A stretch of 64,000 bases of DNA from positions 3,820,001 to 3,884,000 of the forward strand of contig NZ_CP019509.1 of assembly GCF_002002905.1 (NCBI RefSeq), written 5' to 3'. Below the pieces are notes generated by a model that worked only from the letters and a program-made list of their open reading frames with translations, ran no database searches and was not told the DNA's origin. Position numbers and translations under genes: made by a program. Below, one piece after another: positions 1-9,625 of this stretch. The DNA comes from Aquaspirillum sp. LM1. Its GTDB lineage: Bacteria; Pseudomonadota; Gammaproteobacteria; Burkholderiales; Aquaspirillaceae. Every line of letters starts with the position of its first letter. Position 1 is the first letter of the stretch.

Positions 1-1389
1 GAAGCCCTGGCGCTGGCCGATGGCAGCGTGCCGCTTGACCCGGCACTGCTGGACACCGCTGAAGCGCCGGTCGAAACCGATGTGCCCGCCCCCCTGGCCA
101 CCGATGCGGATGCGGAGGCAGAAGAAGACTCTCCCCTTCCCGCCGTACTCGACGCCAGCGACGATGCTGCCGCACTGGCCGAACTGGATTCGGTGCAGGT
201 GATTGACCCGCCGTCGCCCGCTGTGGCGCAGACCGTGACCGAGGACGACGACGACTGGACCCAGCCGCCGCTGGCCGAGCTGTCGCGTCTGGCCAAGGAA
301 GCGCCGCTGGCCAGCCCGACACCAGCAACCGACCTGGAAGCCGAACCGGAAGCGGCAGCCGAAGTGCTGACCCACTGGCCTGCCGATGAAGAAACAGCCG
401 CGCTGCCCGGCTTTGCCGAACTGCCGGAACTGGGCTGCGCCCCCGAGCAGGAACCCGCGCCCGAGCCAGCCACGCAGGCTGCCGACGATGACGGGGCCGA
501 TGAGGCAACAGACAGCCAGGCCGACGTCCTGAGTGTGCCGCTGGAAACCGTGGCCGAAGCGCTGGCTGCCGAAGCAGCCGCCTCGGAAGCAGCCGCATCA
601 GAAGCGACTTCCGAGGTGGCCGCTGATGCCATCCCGGCCAGCGAACGCACGCCATTGCGCAGCATTACCCTGGAAGACATTCCGCATCTGCGCCAGATGC
701 TGGGCGGCAACAGCAGCAGTGGCAGCTTCCCCACCGTGGCCGAAGCCCTGGCCGAACCGGAAATGCCAGACACCGCGCCCGCTGCCCCGGCAGAAAGCCC
801 TGCCGCCGCACCCGCGCCAACCTTCAGCAACAGCATTGCAGTCAGCGATATTCCGCTGCTGCGCGCCGGTACGCTGGAAGCCCTGCTGGAAAAGATTGAA
901 CCGGTAGAAGAAGTGCCGGCAGAAACCCCAGCGCCGCCCACGCCGGATGTGGTGCCGCTTGGCCCAACCCAACTGGCAGCGTTTTTTGCCTCGATGGAAG
1001 CCGACGCCCCGGCGGCACCGATTCCGGCGATTGACCTGGCCGCCTTCCTGGTGGTGGCGCAGGGGCTGGTGCAGCGCATGGTGCAGGAATGCCGCAACGC
1101 CCGCAGCCAGGGCATTGGCCCCGGTTTTGTGTCGGCGGCGGATGAGCTGGGCCGGAACGCCAGAGACGCCGGCGTGCCGGACATGGCCAATCTGGCCGCA
1201 GCACTGGCCTCGGCGCTGACCCGTCCGCTGTCGCCTCAGGCAGTGCTGGAGCTGGCCACCGATACGGTGGCGGTGCTGAGCATGATGGTCACCCAGGGCC
1301 AGCGTCATGAGCCGATTGAAGGCGCGCCAGACATGGTGGCGGCGCTGGAAGCGCTGATTGCCAAGCCACCGGTGCGCAAACTGCCGTAA
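1..1389 (+). CDS. Acidic Ala/Pro/Glu-rich protein, 5'-truncated by the window edge
   Basis: The reading frame is open from the first base, so a GTG at 28 is not a convincing start and the protein very probably begins outside the window. The visible 462 residues are mostly low-complexity, rich in Ala, Glu, Asp and Pro, with two similar short blocks (around residues 215-245 and 270-300) of the form ITLEDIPHLR / IAVSDIPLLR. The last 120 residues are predicted-helical and not low-complexity, which suggests a folded C-terminal domain on a flexible acidic linker. I do not recognise a family. A strong terminator follows directly. The gene could be a scaffold or a chemotaxis/motility-type multidomain protein, but nothing here proves it. 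Confidence 0.7.
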   Translation, partial: EALALADGSVPLDPALLDTAEAPVETDVPAPLATDADAEAEEDSPLPAVLDASDDAAALAELDSVQVIDPPSPAVAQTVTEDDDDWTQPPLAELSRLAKEAPLASPTPATDLEAEPEAAAEVLTHWPADEETAALPGFAELPELGCAPEQEPAPEPATQAADDDGADEATDSQADVLSVPLETVAEALAAEAAASEAAASEATSEVAADAIPASERTPLRSITLEDIPHLRQMLGGNSSSGSFPTVAEALAEPEMPDTAPAAPAESPAAAPAPTFSNSIAVSDIPLLRAGTLEALLEKIEPVEEVPAETPAPPTPDVVPLGPTQLAAFFASMEADAPAAPIPAIDLAAFLVVAQGLVQRMVQECRNARSQGIGPGFVSAADELGRNARDAGVPDMANLAAALASALTRPLSPQAVLELATDTVAVLSMMVTQGQRHEPIEGAPDMVAALEALIAKPPVRKLP

Positions 1390-1411
1390 CACCCAGCAAG
1401 GCCCAGGCCCC

Positions 1412-1456
1412 CACAAAAAACCCCCGCCGGTGATCCGGACGGGGGTTTTTTGTGGG
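1412..1456. terminator. Bidirectional Rho-independent terminator
   Basis: A perfect stem of C5G and CG5 flanked by A6 on the left and T6 on the right lies between the convergent acidic-protein gene and rlpA, so it can stop transcription from both sides. Confidence 0.85.
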
Positions 1457-1476
1457 TGGGCCAGCGCCGGAGCAAC

Positions 1477-2445
1477 TTAGCGCATCACCACCGTTTGCAC
1501 GTTCAGGCGTTCTGCCACTTCACGCGCGCGGGACACGGTGACAAACGGGCCGATACGCACCTTGTACAGCCCGTCGCGGTTAACCAGCTCCAGCCGGCCT
1601 TCCACGTCGTTGCTGCTGGCCAGCGACTGCATGCGTTGGCGGAACGCCTCGGCATTGCCCGGTGTGCCAAACGCGCCCAGCTGCAGCCACACGCCGCTGC
1701 CGTCGGCACTGGCCGGTTGCGGCACGCGGGCCACATCGGCAATGCCGGACATCGGCGCGGTCAGGCTGGCGTTCATCACCCGCACGGCGTCATCGCGTGG
1801 GGTGATATTGGCCAGCCGCACCGGGCTGCTGTCTACATCCACATCGCCAGGGCGCACCCGCTCCACCACCACTTCGGCATGGCCGACATTGGCGTAACCG
1901 AGCTTGTAGGCAGCGGCATACGATAGATCAATCAGCCGGGTGCGCTGGAACGGGCCACGGTCGTTGATCCGCACCACCACCGACTTGCCATTGCTGACAT
2001 TGGTCACCTTGGCATAGCTGGGGATGGGCAGGGTCGGGTGGGCGGCGGTCATTTCGTACATATCGTACGCTTCGCCCGACGCGGTGCGCCGACCATGGAA
2101 CTTCTTGCCGTACCACGAGGCCTTGCCGCGTGCCTGATAGCGGGACTGATTGCTTTCTGGCACGTAGGTCTGGCCCTGAATGGTGTACGGGCGATTGGCT
2201 GAGGTGAGCAGGGGCTCATCCACCGGGACAGCATCCGGAATCGCATCCGGATCGGCAGGCAGACGGCGGTCGCCAGGACCGTCATCCTTGTAGTAGCCGC
2301 CGCCCTTGGTCACCGGGACCGTGGTGCGGGCAGATTTATACCCAGGGGTGGATTTGTGACTGGCCGTTGTCTGGTTCGGAGTGGAACAGGCAACAAGCAA
2401 GGCGCTCAAGGTCACGAGCCACAGCCAGCGGAGAACAGATTGCAT
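1477..2445 (-). CDS. rlpA: Septal ring lytic transglycosylase RlpA family lipoprotein
   Basis: The 322-residue product begins with a signal peptide ending in the lipobox LLVAC (Cys20), so it is an outer membrane lipoprotein. A double-psi beta-barrel domain (about residues 105-195, with the ASWYGKKFHGRRTASGE signature typical of RlpA) is followed by a SPOR domain at the C-terminus (about 250-322), which in this family binds denuded septal peptidoglycan. The expected role is cleavage of naked glycan strands at the division site. The gene converges on the upstream acidic-protein gene across a shared terminator. Family assignment is firm; actual transglycosylase activity varies among RlpA homologues and is inferred. 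Confidence 0.93.
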   Translation of the reverse strand: MQSVLRWLWLVTLSALLVACSTPNQTTASHKSTPGYKSARTTVPVTKGGGYYKDDGPGDRRLPADPDAIPDAVPVDEPLLTSANRPYTIQGQTYVPESNQSRYQARGKASWYGKKFHGRRTASGEAYDMYEMTAAHPTLPIPSYAKVTNVSNGKSVVVRINDRGPFQRTRLIDLSYAAAYKLGYANVGHAEVVVERVRPGDVDVDSSPVRLANITPRDDAVRVMNASLTAPMSGIADVARVPQPASADGSGVWLQLGAFGTPGNAEAFRQRMQSLASSNDVEGRLELVNRDGLYKVRIGPFVTVSRAREVAERLNVQTVVMR

Positions 2446-2553
2446 TGCTACTCCCTTTTGCTGTTGTGTGCCAACACGTCTTAAGGGGTGCGAAACGGCA
2501 ATCTTTTGGCAGATTCCTCTCCTCCGGGGAGTGGGCTGCCGGCCATTTCGCGC

Positions 2554-3018
2554 TCAGGCGCCGCCGGCGAAGCCATGCTGCCGCCACGCCTCGAAGACGG
2601 TAACGGCGACGGCGTTGGACAGATTCATACTGCGGTTGTCCGGTCGCATGGGCAGGCGCAGATAGCGTTCCGGTGGGATGCCCGCCAGCACGTCGGCGGG
2701 CAGGCCTCGGGTTTCCGGACCGAACAGCAAGACATCGTCCGGTTGGAACGCTACCTGATCGGGGCGGGTGGTGCCCCGGGTGGTGGCGGCGAAGATTCGC
2801 CTTCCGGCAAGCGCCGCCACACAATCCGCCCAGTTTTCATGCACCACCAAGGTGGCGAACTCGTGATAATCGAGCCCTGCGCGACGCATTCTGGCGTCGT
2901 CAAGCGGAAAACCAAGCGGCTTGACCAAGTGCAGCTCGCAGCCGGTGTTGGCACATAAACGAATCACATTACCCGTGTTGGGCGGAATCTCCGGCTGAAA
3001 CAAAACGACTGTAAACAT
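2554..3018 (-). CDS. trmL: tRNA (cytidine/uridine-34-2'-O)-methyltransferase TrmL
   Basis: At 154 residues this is the usual length of the minimal SPOUT methyltransferase TrmL, which methylates the ribose of the wobble base in tRNA-Leu isoacceptors. The N-terminal PEIPPNTGNVIRLCANTG segment and the C-terminal knot region (LFGPETRGLP, then LRLPMRPDNRSMNLSNAVAV) are the conserved SPOUT motifs that form the SAM-binding trefoil knot. It lies between comF and rlpA on the same strand; the spacing to both neighbours is over 50 bases, so co-transcription is possible but not shown. Confidence 0.93.
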   Translation of the reverse strand: MFTVVLFQPEIPPNTGNVIRLCANTGCELHLVKPLGFPLDDARMRRAGLDYHEFATLVVHENWADCVAALAGRRIFAATTRGTTRPDQVAFQPDDVLLFGPETRGLPADVLAGIPPERYLRLPMRPDNRSMNLSNAVAVTVFEAWRQHGFAGGA

Positions 3019-3069
3019 TGGTCAAATACTCAAACAGCGATGGATTATTTCGCGGGATCAACAAGTTAG

Positions 3070-3774
3070 TCAAGCCCTGTTGTCCGGCGTGCGTAGCAGC
3101 ACCCAGCCCTCAACCCGCGCCGCGCCTTGCTGTTTAAGGGTTTGCGCGGCTTCGGCCAGTGTGGCGCCGGTGGTGCTGACATCATCAATCAGTGCAATAA
3201 ATTGCCCCGTTACCGGACGATGAACGGTAAATGCCCCGCGTAAATTTTCCAGCCGGTCGGCCCGGTTCAGGCCGGCCTGCGCCGGGGTGTCGCGCACCCG
3301 CTGCAGCATGCCGCTGACACAGGGCAGCGCCAGATCATACGCCAGCCGACGCGCCAGTTCCTCACTTTGGTTAAAGCCGCGCGTCTGCCAGCGGGCAGTG
3401 GACAAGGGGATCGGCACCAGACAATCTGGCCGCGTCCGCCCGGCCACCGCCGCCTGCAACAAACCGGCCAGCGGACGGGCCAGCGTCAGCTGACGGCGGT
3501 ACTTGAATGCATGCAACACCTCGTCCAGCGGCCAGGCATACGGATGCGCCGCCACCAGCGCATCCCAGGCCGGCGGCTGCTGGCGGCAGGCACCGCACAC
3601 CAAACCCGCGCGACTGGGCCGACCACACTGTGGGCAGCGCTCGGCAGGCAAGCGCGGCAAGTCGGCCTGGCAGCCCGGACACAGCCAGCCCTGGCCGCCC
3701 ACGCCGCACAACACGCAGCTTTGCGTCAGCCGGGCTGCGCTGTTCAAAAAACCACGCCATAAATTTGACAGCAT
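3070..3774 (-). CDS. comF: ComF family phosphoribosyltransferase-like protein
   Basis: The 234-residue protein has an N-terminal cysteine-rich zinc-finger region (CVLCG, CPGC, CPQCG, CGAC within residues 20-70) followed by a type I phosphoribosyltransferase fold with the PRPP-binding loop [13 protein letters not shown] near residue 190. This is the standard ComF/GntX architecture. In naturally competent bacteria ComF is needed for uptake or handling of transforming DNA, although its biochemical reaction is not settled. It is divergent from bioB with about 50 bases between the start codons. Confidence 0.9.
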   Translation of the reverse strand: MLSNLWRGFLNSAARLTQSCVLCGVGGQGWLCPGCQADLPRLPAERCPQCGRPSRAGLVCGACRQQPPAWDALVAAHPYAWPLDEVLHAFKYRRQLTLARPLAGLLQAAVAGRTRPDCLVPIPLSTARWQTRGFNQSEELARRLAYDLALPCVSGMLQRVRDTPAQAGLNRADRLENLRGAFTVHRPVTGQFIALIDDVSTTGATLAEAAQTLKQQGAARVEGWVLLRTPDNRA

Positions 3775-3825
3775 CGTGCAAAGCTCCGACCATGTGCGCT
3801 GCCGTCATCTTGCCACGAGCCGCCC

Positions 3826-4812
3826 ATGAATGCCTCTGCCCCGATTGCCTTTGCTGCCCGCCCCACTCCGCACGCGGAATCCGCCACCTGGAGCGTGGCT
3901 GAAATCGAAGCGCTGTACAGCCTGCCATTTCTCGACCTGGTATTTCGCGCCGCCGCACTGCACCGCGAACACTTCGACCCGCAACGCATCCAGCTGTCCA
4001 CCCTGATTTCAATCAAGACCGGCGGCTGTCCGGAAGATTGCGGCTACTGCCCGCAGTCGGTGCATCACGATACCCCGGTGGAAAACCAGCCGATGATGAC
4101 GGTGGACGAGGTGATTGCCGCCGCACGCAGCGCCAAGGAAAATGGCGCGGGTCGCTTCTGTATGGGGGCCGCCTGGCGCGGCCCGAAAAACGCCGACCTG
4201 AATGCCACGCTGGGCATGATCCGCGAGGTGAAAGCCCTGGGGCTGGAAACCTGTGCCACCTTTGGCCTGCTGCAAAACGGCCAGGCGGAAAAACTCAAGG
4301 ATGCCGGGCTGGATTACTACAACCATAATCTGGACACTGCGCCAGACAAATACGCCGACATCATTTCCACCCGCGACTACGAAGACCGCCTGGACACCCT
4401 GGGCAAGGTGCGCGCCGCCGGGCTGAATGTGTGCTGTGGCGGGATTGTCGGCATGAACGAAACCCGCCATGACCGCGCCGGGCTGATTGCCCAGCTGGCC
4501 AATCTCAGCCCGCAGCCAGAATCCGTGCCGATGAACAGCCTGGTCAAGGTGGAAGGCACCCCGCTGGACCACGCCGACGCGCTGGACTGGACCGAATTTG
4601 TCCGCACCGTGGCCGTGGCGCGGCTGGTGCTGCCGCGCAGCTACATCCGCCTGTCGGCAGGCCGGCGCGAGATGCCGGAAGCCATGCAGGCGCTGTGCTT
4701 CATGGCCGGGGCCAACTCGATTTTTTATGGTGAGAAACTGCTGACCACCGGCAACCCCGACGTGGACCGCGACCGGGAACTGATGGCCAAATTGGACCTG
4801 CTGCCGCTGTAA
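3826..4812 (+). CDS. bioB: Biotin synthase BioB
   Basis: This radical SAM enzyme converts dethiobiotin to biotin by inserting sulfur. The 328-residue sequence carries the CxxxCxxC cluster motif as [10 protein letters not shown] near residue 65 and the downstream Cys/Asn/Arg residues expected for the auxiliary [2Fe-2S] cluster (for example YYNHNLDT, then [12 protein letters not shown]). Length matches the family. A TTGACA hexamer at 3765-3770 is a possible -35 box for the gene, but a matching -10 is poor. bioF follows 22 bases downstream on the same strand, forming a two-gene biotin operon. Confidence 0.97.
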   Translation: MNASAPIAFAARPTPHAESATWSVAEIEALYSLPFLDLVFRAAALHREHFDPQRIQLSTLISIKTGGCPEDCGYCPQSVHHDTPVENQPMMTVDEVIAAARSAKENGAGRFCMGAAWRGPKNADLNATLGMIREVKALGLETCATFGLLQNGQAEKLKDAGLDYYNHNLDTAPDKYADIISTRDYEDRLDTLGKVRAAGLNVCCGGIVGMNETRHDRAGLIAQLANLSPQPESVPMNSLVKVEGTPLDHADALDWTEFVRTVAVARLVLPRSYIRLSAGRREMPEAMQALCFMAGANSIFYGEKLLTTGNPDVDRDRELMAKLDLLPL

Positions 4813-4834
4813 TGCTGCCCGTGAGGTTGTGGCC

Positions 4835-6004
4835 ATGCGCCTGCTCGACACTCTGCAACACAAGCTCGACGCGCTATCCGCCCGGCACCAGCGGCGGCGC
4901 TGTCCGGTGCTGGACACCCCGCAAGGCCCACGCGTACGGATAGATGGCCGCGACTACCTGGCGTTTGCCAGCAACGACTACCTGGGCCTGGCCAATCACC
5001 CGGCGCTGATTGCCGCCGCCGGCGATGCCGCCGTGCGCTGGGGGGTGGGCGGTGGTGCATCGCATCTGGTGGCCGGGCACTTTGGTGCCCATGCCGAGCT
5101 GGAACAGCAACTGGCCGCCTGGCTGCAATTGCCGGCGGCACTGCTGTTTTCCAGCGGCTATCAGGCCAATCTGGCGGTGATGACCGCCCTGCTGGGCCGG
5201 GGCGATGCGGTATTTGCCGACCGGCTCAATCACGCCTCGCTCAACGATGCCTGCCTGCTGTCGCGCGCCGATTTCAAACGCTTTGCCCACCATGACCTGG
5301 CCCAGCTGGCGCGCCTGCTGGCCGCCAGCACCGCCCCCACCAAGCTGATTGCGGTGGATGCGGTCTATAGCATGGACGGCGACTGTGCGCCGCTGGCCGC
5401 GCTGCTGGCGCTGGCCGAGCAATTTGACGCCTGGCTGTATGTGGACGACGCCCATGGGTTTGGCGTGCTGGGCGATGGACGCGGCAGCCTGGCCGAGGCG
5501 GGCCTGCGCAGCGACCGGCTGATTTACATGGCCACCCTGGGCAAGGCCGCTGGCGTGGCCGGTGCGGCAGTGGCCGGACATGCCACGCTGATTGACTGGC
5601 TGATCAACTGCGCCCGGCCATTTATCTTCACCACCAGCACTTCGCCGCTGCTGGCGGCGGTGTTGTCCACCAGCCTGACGCTGATCGCCGGCGAACCGCA
5701 ACGCCGCCAGGCGCTGCAGGCGCGGATTGCCCAGCTCAAGCATGGCCTGGCCGGCCTGCGCTGGCCCTTGCTGGCGTCGGAAACACCGATTCAGCCGCTG
5801 CAGGTGGGCAGCAATGCCGATACGCTGGCGCTGTCGGCGGCGCTGCGCGAGCGCGGCATCTGGGTGCCGGCGATCCGTCCGCCCACCGTGCCGGCAGGCA
5901 GCGCCCGTTTGCGCATTGCCTTGTCGGCGGCGCATCAGGAGGCCGACGTGGCAGAGCTGGTGACGGCGTTGCGCGAGCTGGCGCACACGCTGCCCGCCGC
6001 CTGA
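4835..6004 (+). CDS. bioF: 8-amino-7-oxononanoate synthase BioF
   Basis: A PLP-dependent enzyme of the alpha-oxoamine synthase family that condenses pimeloyl-ACP/CoA with alanine, an earlier step of the same biotin pathway as bioB. The 389-residue protein shows the glycine-rich substrate region (NDYLGLANHP), the PLP ring-stacking region (SGYQANLAV), DDAHGFG and the Schiff-base lysine in YMATLGKAAG. I chose the ATG at 4835 because a GAGG box lies 8 bases upstream; a GTG two codons earlier is also in frame. It sits 22 bases after bioB and is probably co-transcribed with it. Confidence 0.95.
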   Translation: MRLLDTLQHKLDALSARHQRRRCPVLDTPQGPRVRIDGRDYLAFASNDYLGLANHPALIAAAGDAAVRWGVGGGASHLVAGHFGAHAELEQQLAAWLQLPAALLFSSGYQANLAVMTALLGRGDAVFADRLNHASLNDACLLSRADFKRFAHHDLAQLARLLAASTAPTKLIAVDAVYSMDGDCAPLAALLALAEQFDAWLYVDDAHGFGVLGDGRGSLAEAGLRSDRLIYMATLGKAAGVAGAAVAGHATLIDWLINCARPFIFTTSTSPLLAAVLSTSLTLIAGEPQRRQALQARIAQLKHGLAGLRWPLLASETPIQPLQVGSNADTLALSAALRERGIWVPAIRPPTVPAGSARLRIALSAAHQEADVAELVTALRELAHTLPAA

Positions 6005-6087
6005 GGGATGGCACTGCGCGCATCCCCTCCCGCCCTCCGTCGCCCCACGGTATCATTCCCGGTTTATTGATTGTCAGCGAGATGCCC

Positions 6088-6276
6088 ATGAGTGACGCCC
6101 CCGTCAGCCTGAAACCCTGCCCGCGCTGCGGCCAGCCTGCCGAACTGATCAAAGCCGGGTCACGGCGCTTTTGGGTGCAATGTTCGCGCTACCCCAAGCA
6201 AGGCACCTGCAGCACCCTCGCCGCGCAGGCCGACAATAAAAAAGAAGCCATCCACAACTGGAACACCCGGATGTAA
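6088..6276 (+). CDS. Small Lar-like zinc-ribbon protein
   Basis: A 62-residue protein with a CPRCG knuckle near residue 13 and a second cysteine pair region (VQCSRYPKQGTC), ending in KKEAIHNWNTRM. The CPxCG...A...WN pattern is that of the Lar/restriction-alleviation zinc-ribbon family, which occurs both in phages and as lone chromosomal genes. In-frame TTG (6067) and ATG (6082) alternatives exist; 6088 was preferred because the coding pattern begins there. Function in this genome is unknown. Confidence 0.65.
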   Translation: MSDAPVSLKPCPRCGQPAELIKAGSRRFWVQCSRYPKQGTCSTLAAQADNKKEAIHNWNTRM

Positions 6277-6277
6277 G

Positions 6278-6293
6278 CCCGGCATCAGCCGGG
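6278..6293. terminator. Short hairpin at the convergent junction with pilT
   Basis: A perfect 6-4-6 stem-loop (CCCGGC, ATCA, GCCGGG) spans the junction and overlaps the pilT stop codon. There is no proper T-tract, so termination is only a guess. Confidence 0.35.
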
Positions 6294-7328
6294 AAACAGG
6301 GTTTTGTCCAGCGCATGCTGGCGGGCGCTGGCCGGGCTGATCTGCTGGCGCTGCACCAGCTGCTGCAGCGCCTGATCCAGCGTTTGCATGCCCAGCGCCT
6401 GGCTGGTTTGCAGGGTGGAGTACATCTGCGCCACCTTGTCGTCGCGAATCTGATGGCGAATGGCCGGGCTGGCCAGCATCACTTCAAACGCCGCCACCCG
6501 GCCATGCCCACTGGCGGTTTTCAGCAGGGTTTGCGCCACCACGGCCTGCAGGCTTTCTGCCAGCACACTGCGCACCATCGCCCGTTCGGCAGCCGGAAAA
6601 CTGTCTACCACCCGGTCCACTGTTTGCACTGCCGACTGGGTGTGCAGGCTGGCCAGCACCAGATGGCCGGTTTCAGCGGCGGTCAGCGCCAGCCGCATGG
6701 TGTCCACATCGCGCATTTCGCCCACCAGAATCACATCGGGATCTTCGCGCAGCGCGCTGCGCAGCGCCTGGCTGAAACCCTGGGTGTGGGTGTGCACCTC
6801 GCGCTGGTGAATCAGGCTGCGGCCACTGGGGTGGATGAACTCGATCGGGTCTTCAATCGTCAGAATATGGGCGTGGCGTTCATGGTTGATCTGCTGCAGC
6901 ATGGCCGCCAGCGTGGTGGATTTGCCCGACCCGGTAGGCCCGGTCACCAGAATCAGCCCGCGTGGCCGGCGCGCCAGCTCGGCCAGCACCGGCGGCCCAC
7001 CCAGCTCGGCCAGGCTGGGCAGCTGGGTGGGAATCAGCCGGAACACCGCGCCAGCCCCCCGGCTGTGCACAAAGGCGTTGACCCGAAACCGGCCCAGCTC
7101 GGGCAGGGCAAAGGCAAAGTCGCAGTCCTGGGTGTCGGCATACTGGCGGCGCTGCGGATCGCTCATCACCGCATAGAGCATGGCGCGCACATCGGCGTGG
7201 GCCAGCGGGGCCACGGCTATTGGGCGGATATCGCCGTGAATGCGCAGCAAGGGCGGCAAATCGGCAGAAACATGCAGGTCGGACGCCTGCTGTTCCATGG
7301 CAAATGCGAGAAGGTCGGCAATTTCCAT
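6285..7328 (-). CDS. pilT: Type IV pilus retraction ATPase PilT
   Basis: The 347-residue protein matches PilT in length and over its whole sequence pattern: an N-terminal PAS-like domain (SDLHVSADLPP), Walker A GPTGSGKSTT near residue 130, the Asp/His boxes (HILTIEDPIEFIH; HLVLASLHT) and the C-terminal HALDKTLF tail region. It powers pilus retraction, twitching motility and DNA uptake at the inner membrane. PilU is usually longer, which favours PilT. It is divergent from yggS, an arrangement common in proteobacteria. Confidence 0.95.
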   Translation of the reverse strand: MEIADLLAFAMEQQASDLHVSADLPPLLRIHGDIRPIAVAPLAHADVRAMLYAVMSDPQRRQYADTQDCDFAFALPELGRFRVNAFVHSRGAGAVFRLIPTQLPSLAELGGPPVLAELARRPRGLILVTGPTGSGKSTTLAAMLQQINHERHAHILTIEDPIEFIHPSGRSLIHQREVHTHTQGFSQALRSALREDPDVILVGEMRDVDTMRLALTAAETGHLVLASLHTQSAVQTVDRVVDSFPAAERAMVRSVLAESLQAVVAQTLLKTASGHGRVAAFEVMLASPAIRHQIRDDKVAQMYSTLQTSQALGMQTLDQALQQLVQRQQISPASARQHALDKTLFPG

Positions 7329-7407
7329 TTATACTGCTTCCCTGAATGGACTGGATTGGCCGCCGCTGCCAATGGGTGGATGACGGCGTGGCAAAGGGGA
7401 CTGTATC

Positions 7408-8112
7408 ATGACAATAGAATCAGCGCTGCGGGCAACCCGCCAGCGTTTGGCCCAGGCGGAGCACGCCGCTGGCCGTCCACCGGACACGGTGCAACTGCTG
7501 GCGGTCAGCAAGACCTTTCCGGCCAGCGCCATCCGCGAAGCGGCGGCGGCGGGTCAGCACTGCTTTGGCGAAAACTATGTGCAGGAACTGCACGGAAAAG
7601 CCGCCGAACTGGCGGATCTGGCGCTGGAATGGCACTTCATCGGCCCATTGCAGAGCAATAAAACCCGGCTGGTGGCCGAATGCGCGCACTGGGTACACTC
7701 AATCGACCGGCTGAAAATTGCCGAACGGCTGGCAGCGCAGCGCCCGGCACATTTGCCAGCGCTGAATGTGTGCCTGCAGGTGAATGTGTCGGGCGAGGCC
7801 AGCAAAAGCGGCGTGACGCCAGCCGAGCTGCCGGCGCTGGCGCAAGCGGTGGCGGCCTTGCCTGGCCTGCGCCTGCGCGGCCTGATGTGCATTCCCGAAG
7901 CCACCGACGACCTGCCGCGCCTGCGCGAACAGTTTGCCTGCCTGCCCACGCTGCAGGCGGCGCTGGCCGCTGACGGGCTGATGCTGGACACCCTGTCGAT
8001 GGGCATGTCGGCTGACCTGGAGCTGGCCGTGGCCTGCGGCTCCACCCTGGTGCGGGTTGGCACCGCAATTTTTGGCGGACGCAGCGCGTCGGCCACCCCT
8101 GCAACTGCCTGA
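7408..8112 (+). CDS. yggS: YggS/PLPBP family pyridoxal phosphate homeostasis protein
   Basis: A single-domain TIM-barrel PLP carrier of 234 residues resembling the N-terminal half of alanine racemases. The PLP lysine lies in LLAVSKTFPA near residue 36, and FGENYVQEL, WHFIGPLQSNK and LSMGMSADLE are the conserved family blocks. It buffers PLP and affects amino acid and keto acid pools rather than catalysing a known reaction. proC and yggT follow on the same strand with very short gaps, the classical yggS-proC-yggT order. Confidence 0.95.
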   Translation: MTIESALRATRQRLAQAEHAAGRPPDTVQLLAVSKTFPASAIREAAAAGQHCFGENYVQELHGKAAELADLALEWHFIGPLQSNKTRLVAECAHWVHSIDRLKIAERLAAQRPAHLPALNVCLQVNVSGEASKSGVTPAELPALAQAVAALPGLRLRGLMCIPEATDDLPRLREQFACLPTLQAALAADGLMLDTLSMGMSADLELAVACGSTLVRVGTAIFGGRSASATPATA

Positions 8113-8131
8113 ACTTTCGGAACCCAGACAC

Positions 8132-8941
8132 ATGATGCACATTACTTTTATTGGCGGCGGCAATATGGCCACCGCCATCATCGCCGGCCTGGTCAAGACC
8201 GGTCAGTGCCAGATCAGCGTGGTCGAGCCTGATGCCGACAAACGCGAGCAACTGGCCCAGCGTTTTCGGGTCACCGCGCTGGCCCAGCTGCCAGTGTATT
8301 TTGGCGGCGGCCAGGTGGTGGTGCTGGCGGTCAAGCCGCAGCAGCTGCGTGAAGTATGCGACAGCCTGGCGGGCCGGCTGGATGGCGCGCTGGTGCTGTC
8401 GATTGCCGCCGGGGTGGGCGTGCCGGCGCTATCGCGCTGGCTGGATGGTCACGACCGCATTGTGCGGGTGATGCCCAACACCCCGGCGATGATCGGCAAG
8501 GGTGTTTCTGGCCTGTTTGCCCGCCCGGTGGTGGACGCCCAGGACCGCGCCAGCGCCGAGCAGATCATGTCGGCAGCCGGCAGCACGGTGTGGCTGAGCG
8601 AGGAATCCGGCATTGACGACATCACCGCCATTTCCGGCAGCGGCCCGGCCTATGTGTTTTATTTTCTGGAAAGCCTGATTGAATCGGCCCGCCAGCTGGG
8701 CTTTGACCCGGCCACCGCCCGCGAACTGGCGCTGAGCACCTTTGAAGGCGCAGTGGCACTGGCCCGTCACAGCGGCGAGGACATTGCCACCCTGCGCGCC
8801 AATGTCACTTCCAAGGGCGGCACCACCGAGCAGGCGATTGCCAGCTTTGAAGCATCCGGGCTGAAATCCGCCATCCTGCGCGGGGCCAAAGCCTGCCGTG
8901 CCCGTTCGATCGAGCTGGGCGAACAACTGAGTCAGGACTGA
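8132..8941 (+). CDS. proC: Pyrroline-5-carboxylate reductase ProC
   Basis: This NAD(P)H-dependent enzyme performs the last step of proline synthesis. The 269-residue protein opens with the Rossmann motif FIGGGNMATAI and ends with the dimer-forming helical region containing ITAISGSGPAYVF and VTSKGGTTEQAI, both diagnostic. Two adjacent ATGs (8132 and 8135) can serve as start. It begins 19 bases after yggS and ends 5 bases before yggT. Confidence 0.96.
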   Translation: MMHITFIGGGNMATAIIAGLVKTGQCQISVVEPDADKREQLAQRFRVTALAQLPVYFGGGQVVVLAVKPQQLREVCDSLAGRLDGALVLSIAAGVGVPALSRWLDGHDRIVRVMPNTPAMIGKGVSGLFARPVVDAQDRASAEQIMSAAGSTVWLSEESGIDDITAISGSGPAYVFYFLESLIESARQLGFDPATARELALSTFEGAVALARHSGEDIATLRANVTSKGGTTEQAIASFEASGLKSAILRGAKACRARSIELGEQLSQD

Positions 8942-8946
8942 ACACC

Positions 8947-9528
8947 ATGCTGCTGGACATGCTGCGTTTTCTGTTGGGCACCCTCAGCCATTTTTTTACG
9001 CTGATCCTGTTGCTGCGTTTTTACCTGCAACTGGCCCGTGCGCCATTCAAGCACCCGCTGGCGCAATTTACCGTGACGCTGACCAACTTCATCGTGCTGC
9101 CCACCCGCCGGCTGGTGCCCAGCGTGCGCAGCTATGACACCGCCACCCTGCTGCTGGCCTGGCTGGTGACGCTGGCCTCCACGCTGATCCTGCTGTGGCT
9201 GTCGCCGTTTCCGTACAACTTTGCCTCGCCGCAGGGCTGGGTGCTGCTGGTGGTGCTGGCCACACTGAAGGTGTTTGTGCTGTCGATCTACCTGCTGATG
9301 GGCGCGCTGGTGGTGCAGGCCATTCTAAGCTGGGTGAACCCGTACAACCCGCTGGCACCGATTCTGGACGCGCTGACCCGGCCCTATCTGCGTCCGTTTG
9401 AGCGCCTGCGCCTGGGCCAGGTGGATCTGGGCCCGCTGGTGCTGTTGCTGCTGCTGCAAATGCTGGTGACCATTCCGCTGGCGCAGCTGGAATGGTTTTT
9501 CCTCAGTCAGCTGCAAATGCTGGTGTAA
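8947..9528 (+). CDS. yggT: YggT family integral membrane protein
   Basis: A 193-residue hydrophobic protein made of two similar halves, each with two or more transmembrane segments and the family signature seen here as LILLLRFYLQLARAP and, in the second half, VQAILSWVNPYNPLAPILD. YggT proteins are conserved next to proC and have been linked to envelope or osmotic stress, without a defined molecular function. Position directly behind proC supports the assignment. Confidence 0.9.
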   Translation: MLLDMLRFLLGTLSHFFTLILLLRFYLQLARAPFKHPLAQFTVTLTNFIVLPTRRLVPSVRSYDTATLLLAWLVTLASTLILLWLSPFPYNFASPQGWVLLVVLATLKVFVLSIYLLMGALVVQAILSWVNPYNPLAPILDALTRPYLRPFERLRLGQVDLGPLVLLLLLQMLVTIPLAQLEWFFLSQLQMLV

Positions 9529-9625
9529 CTTTGACCTGAATGCGTGCCTTGTGGCAGCGAATTCGGTAAGCTGCCCGACGCACTCTGTTGTGTTGTTTCT
9601 GTTCATCTCTAGGAGTTTTACTATC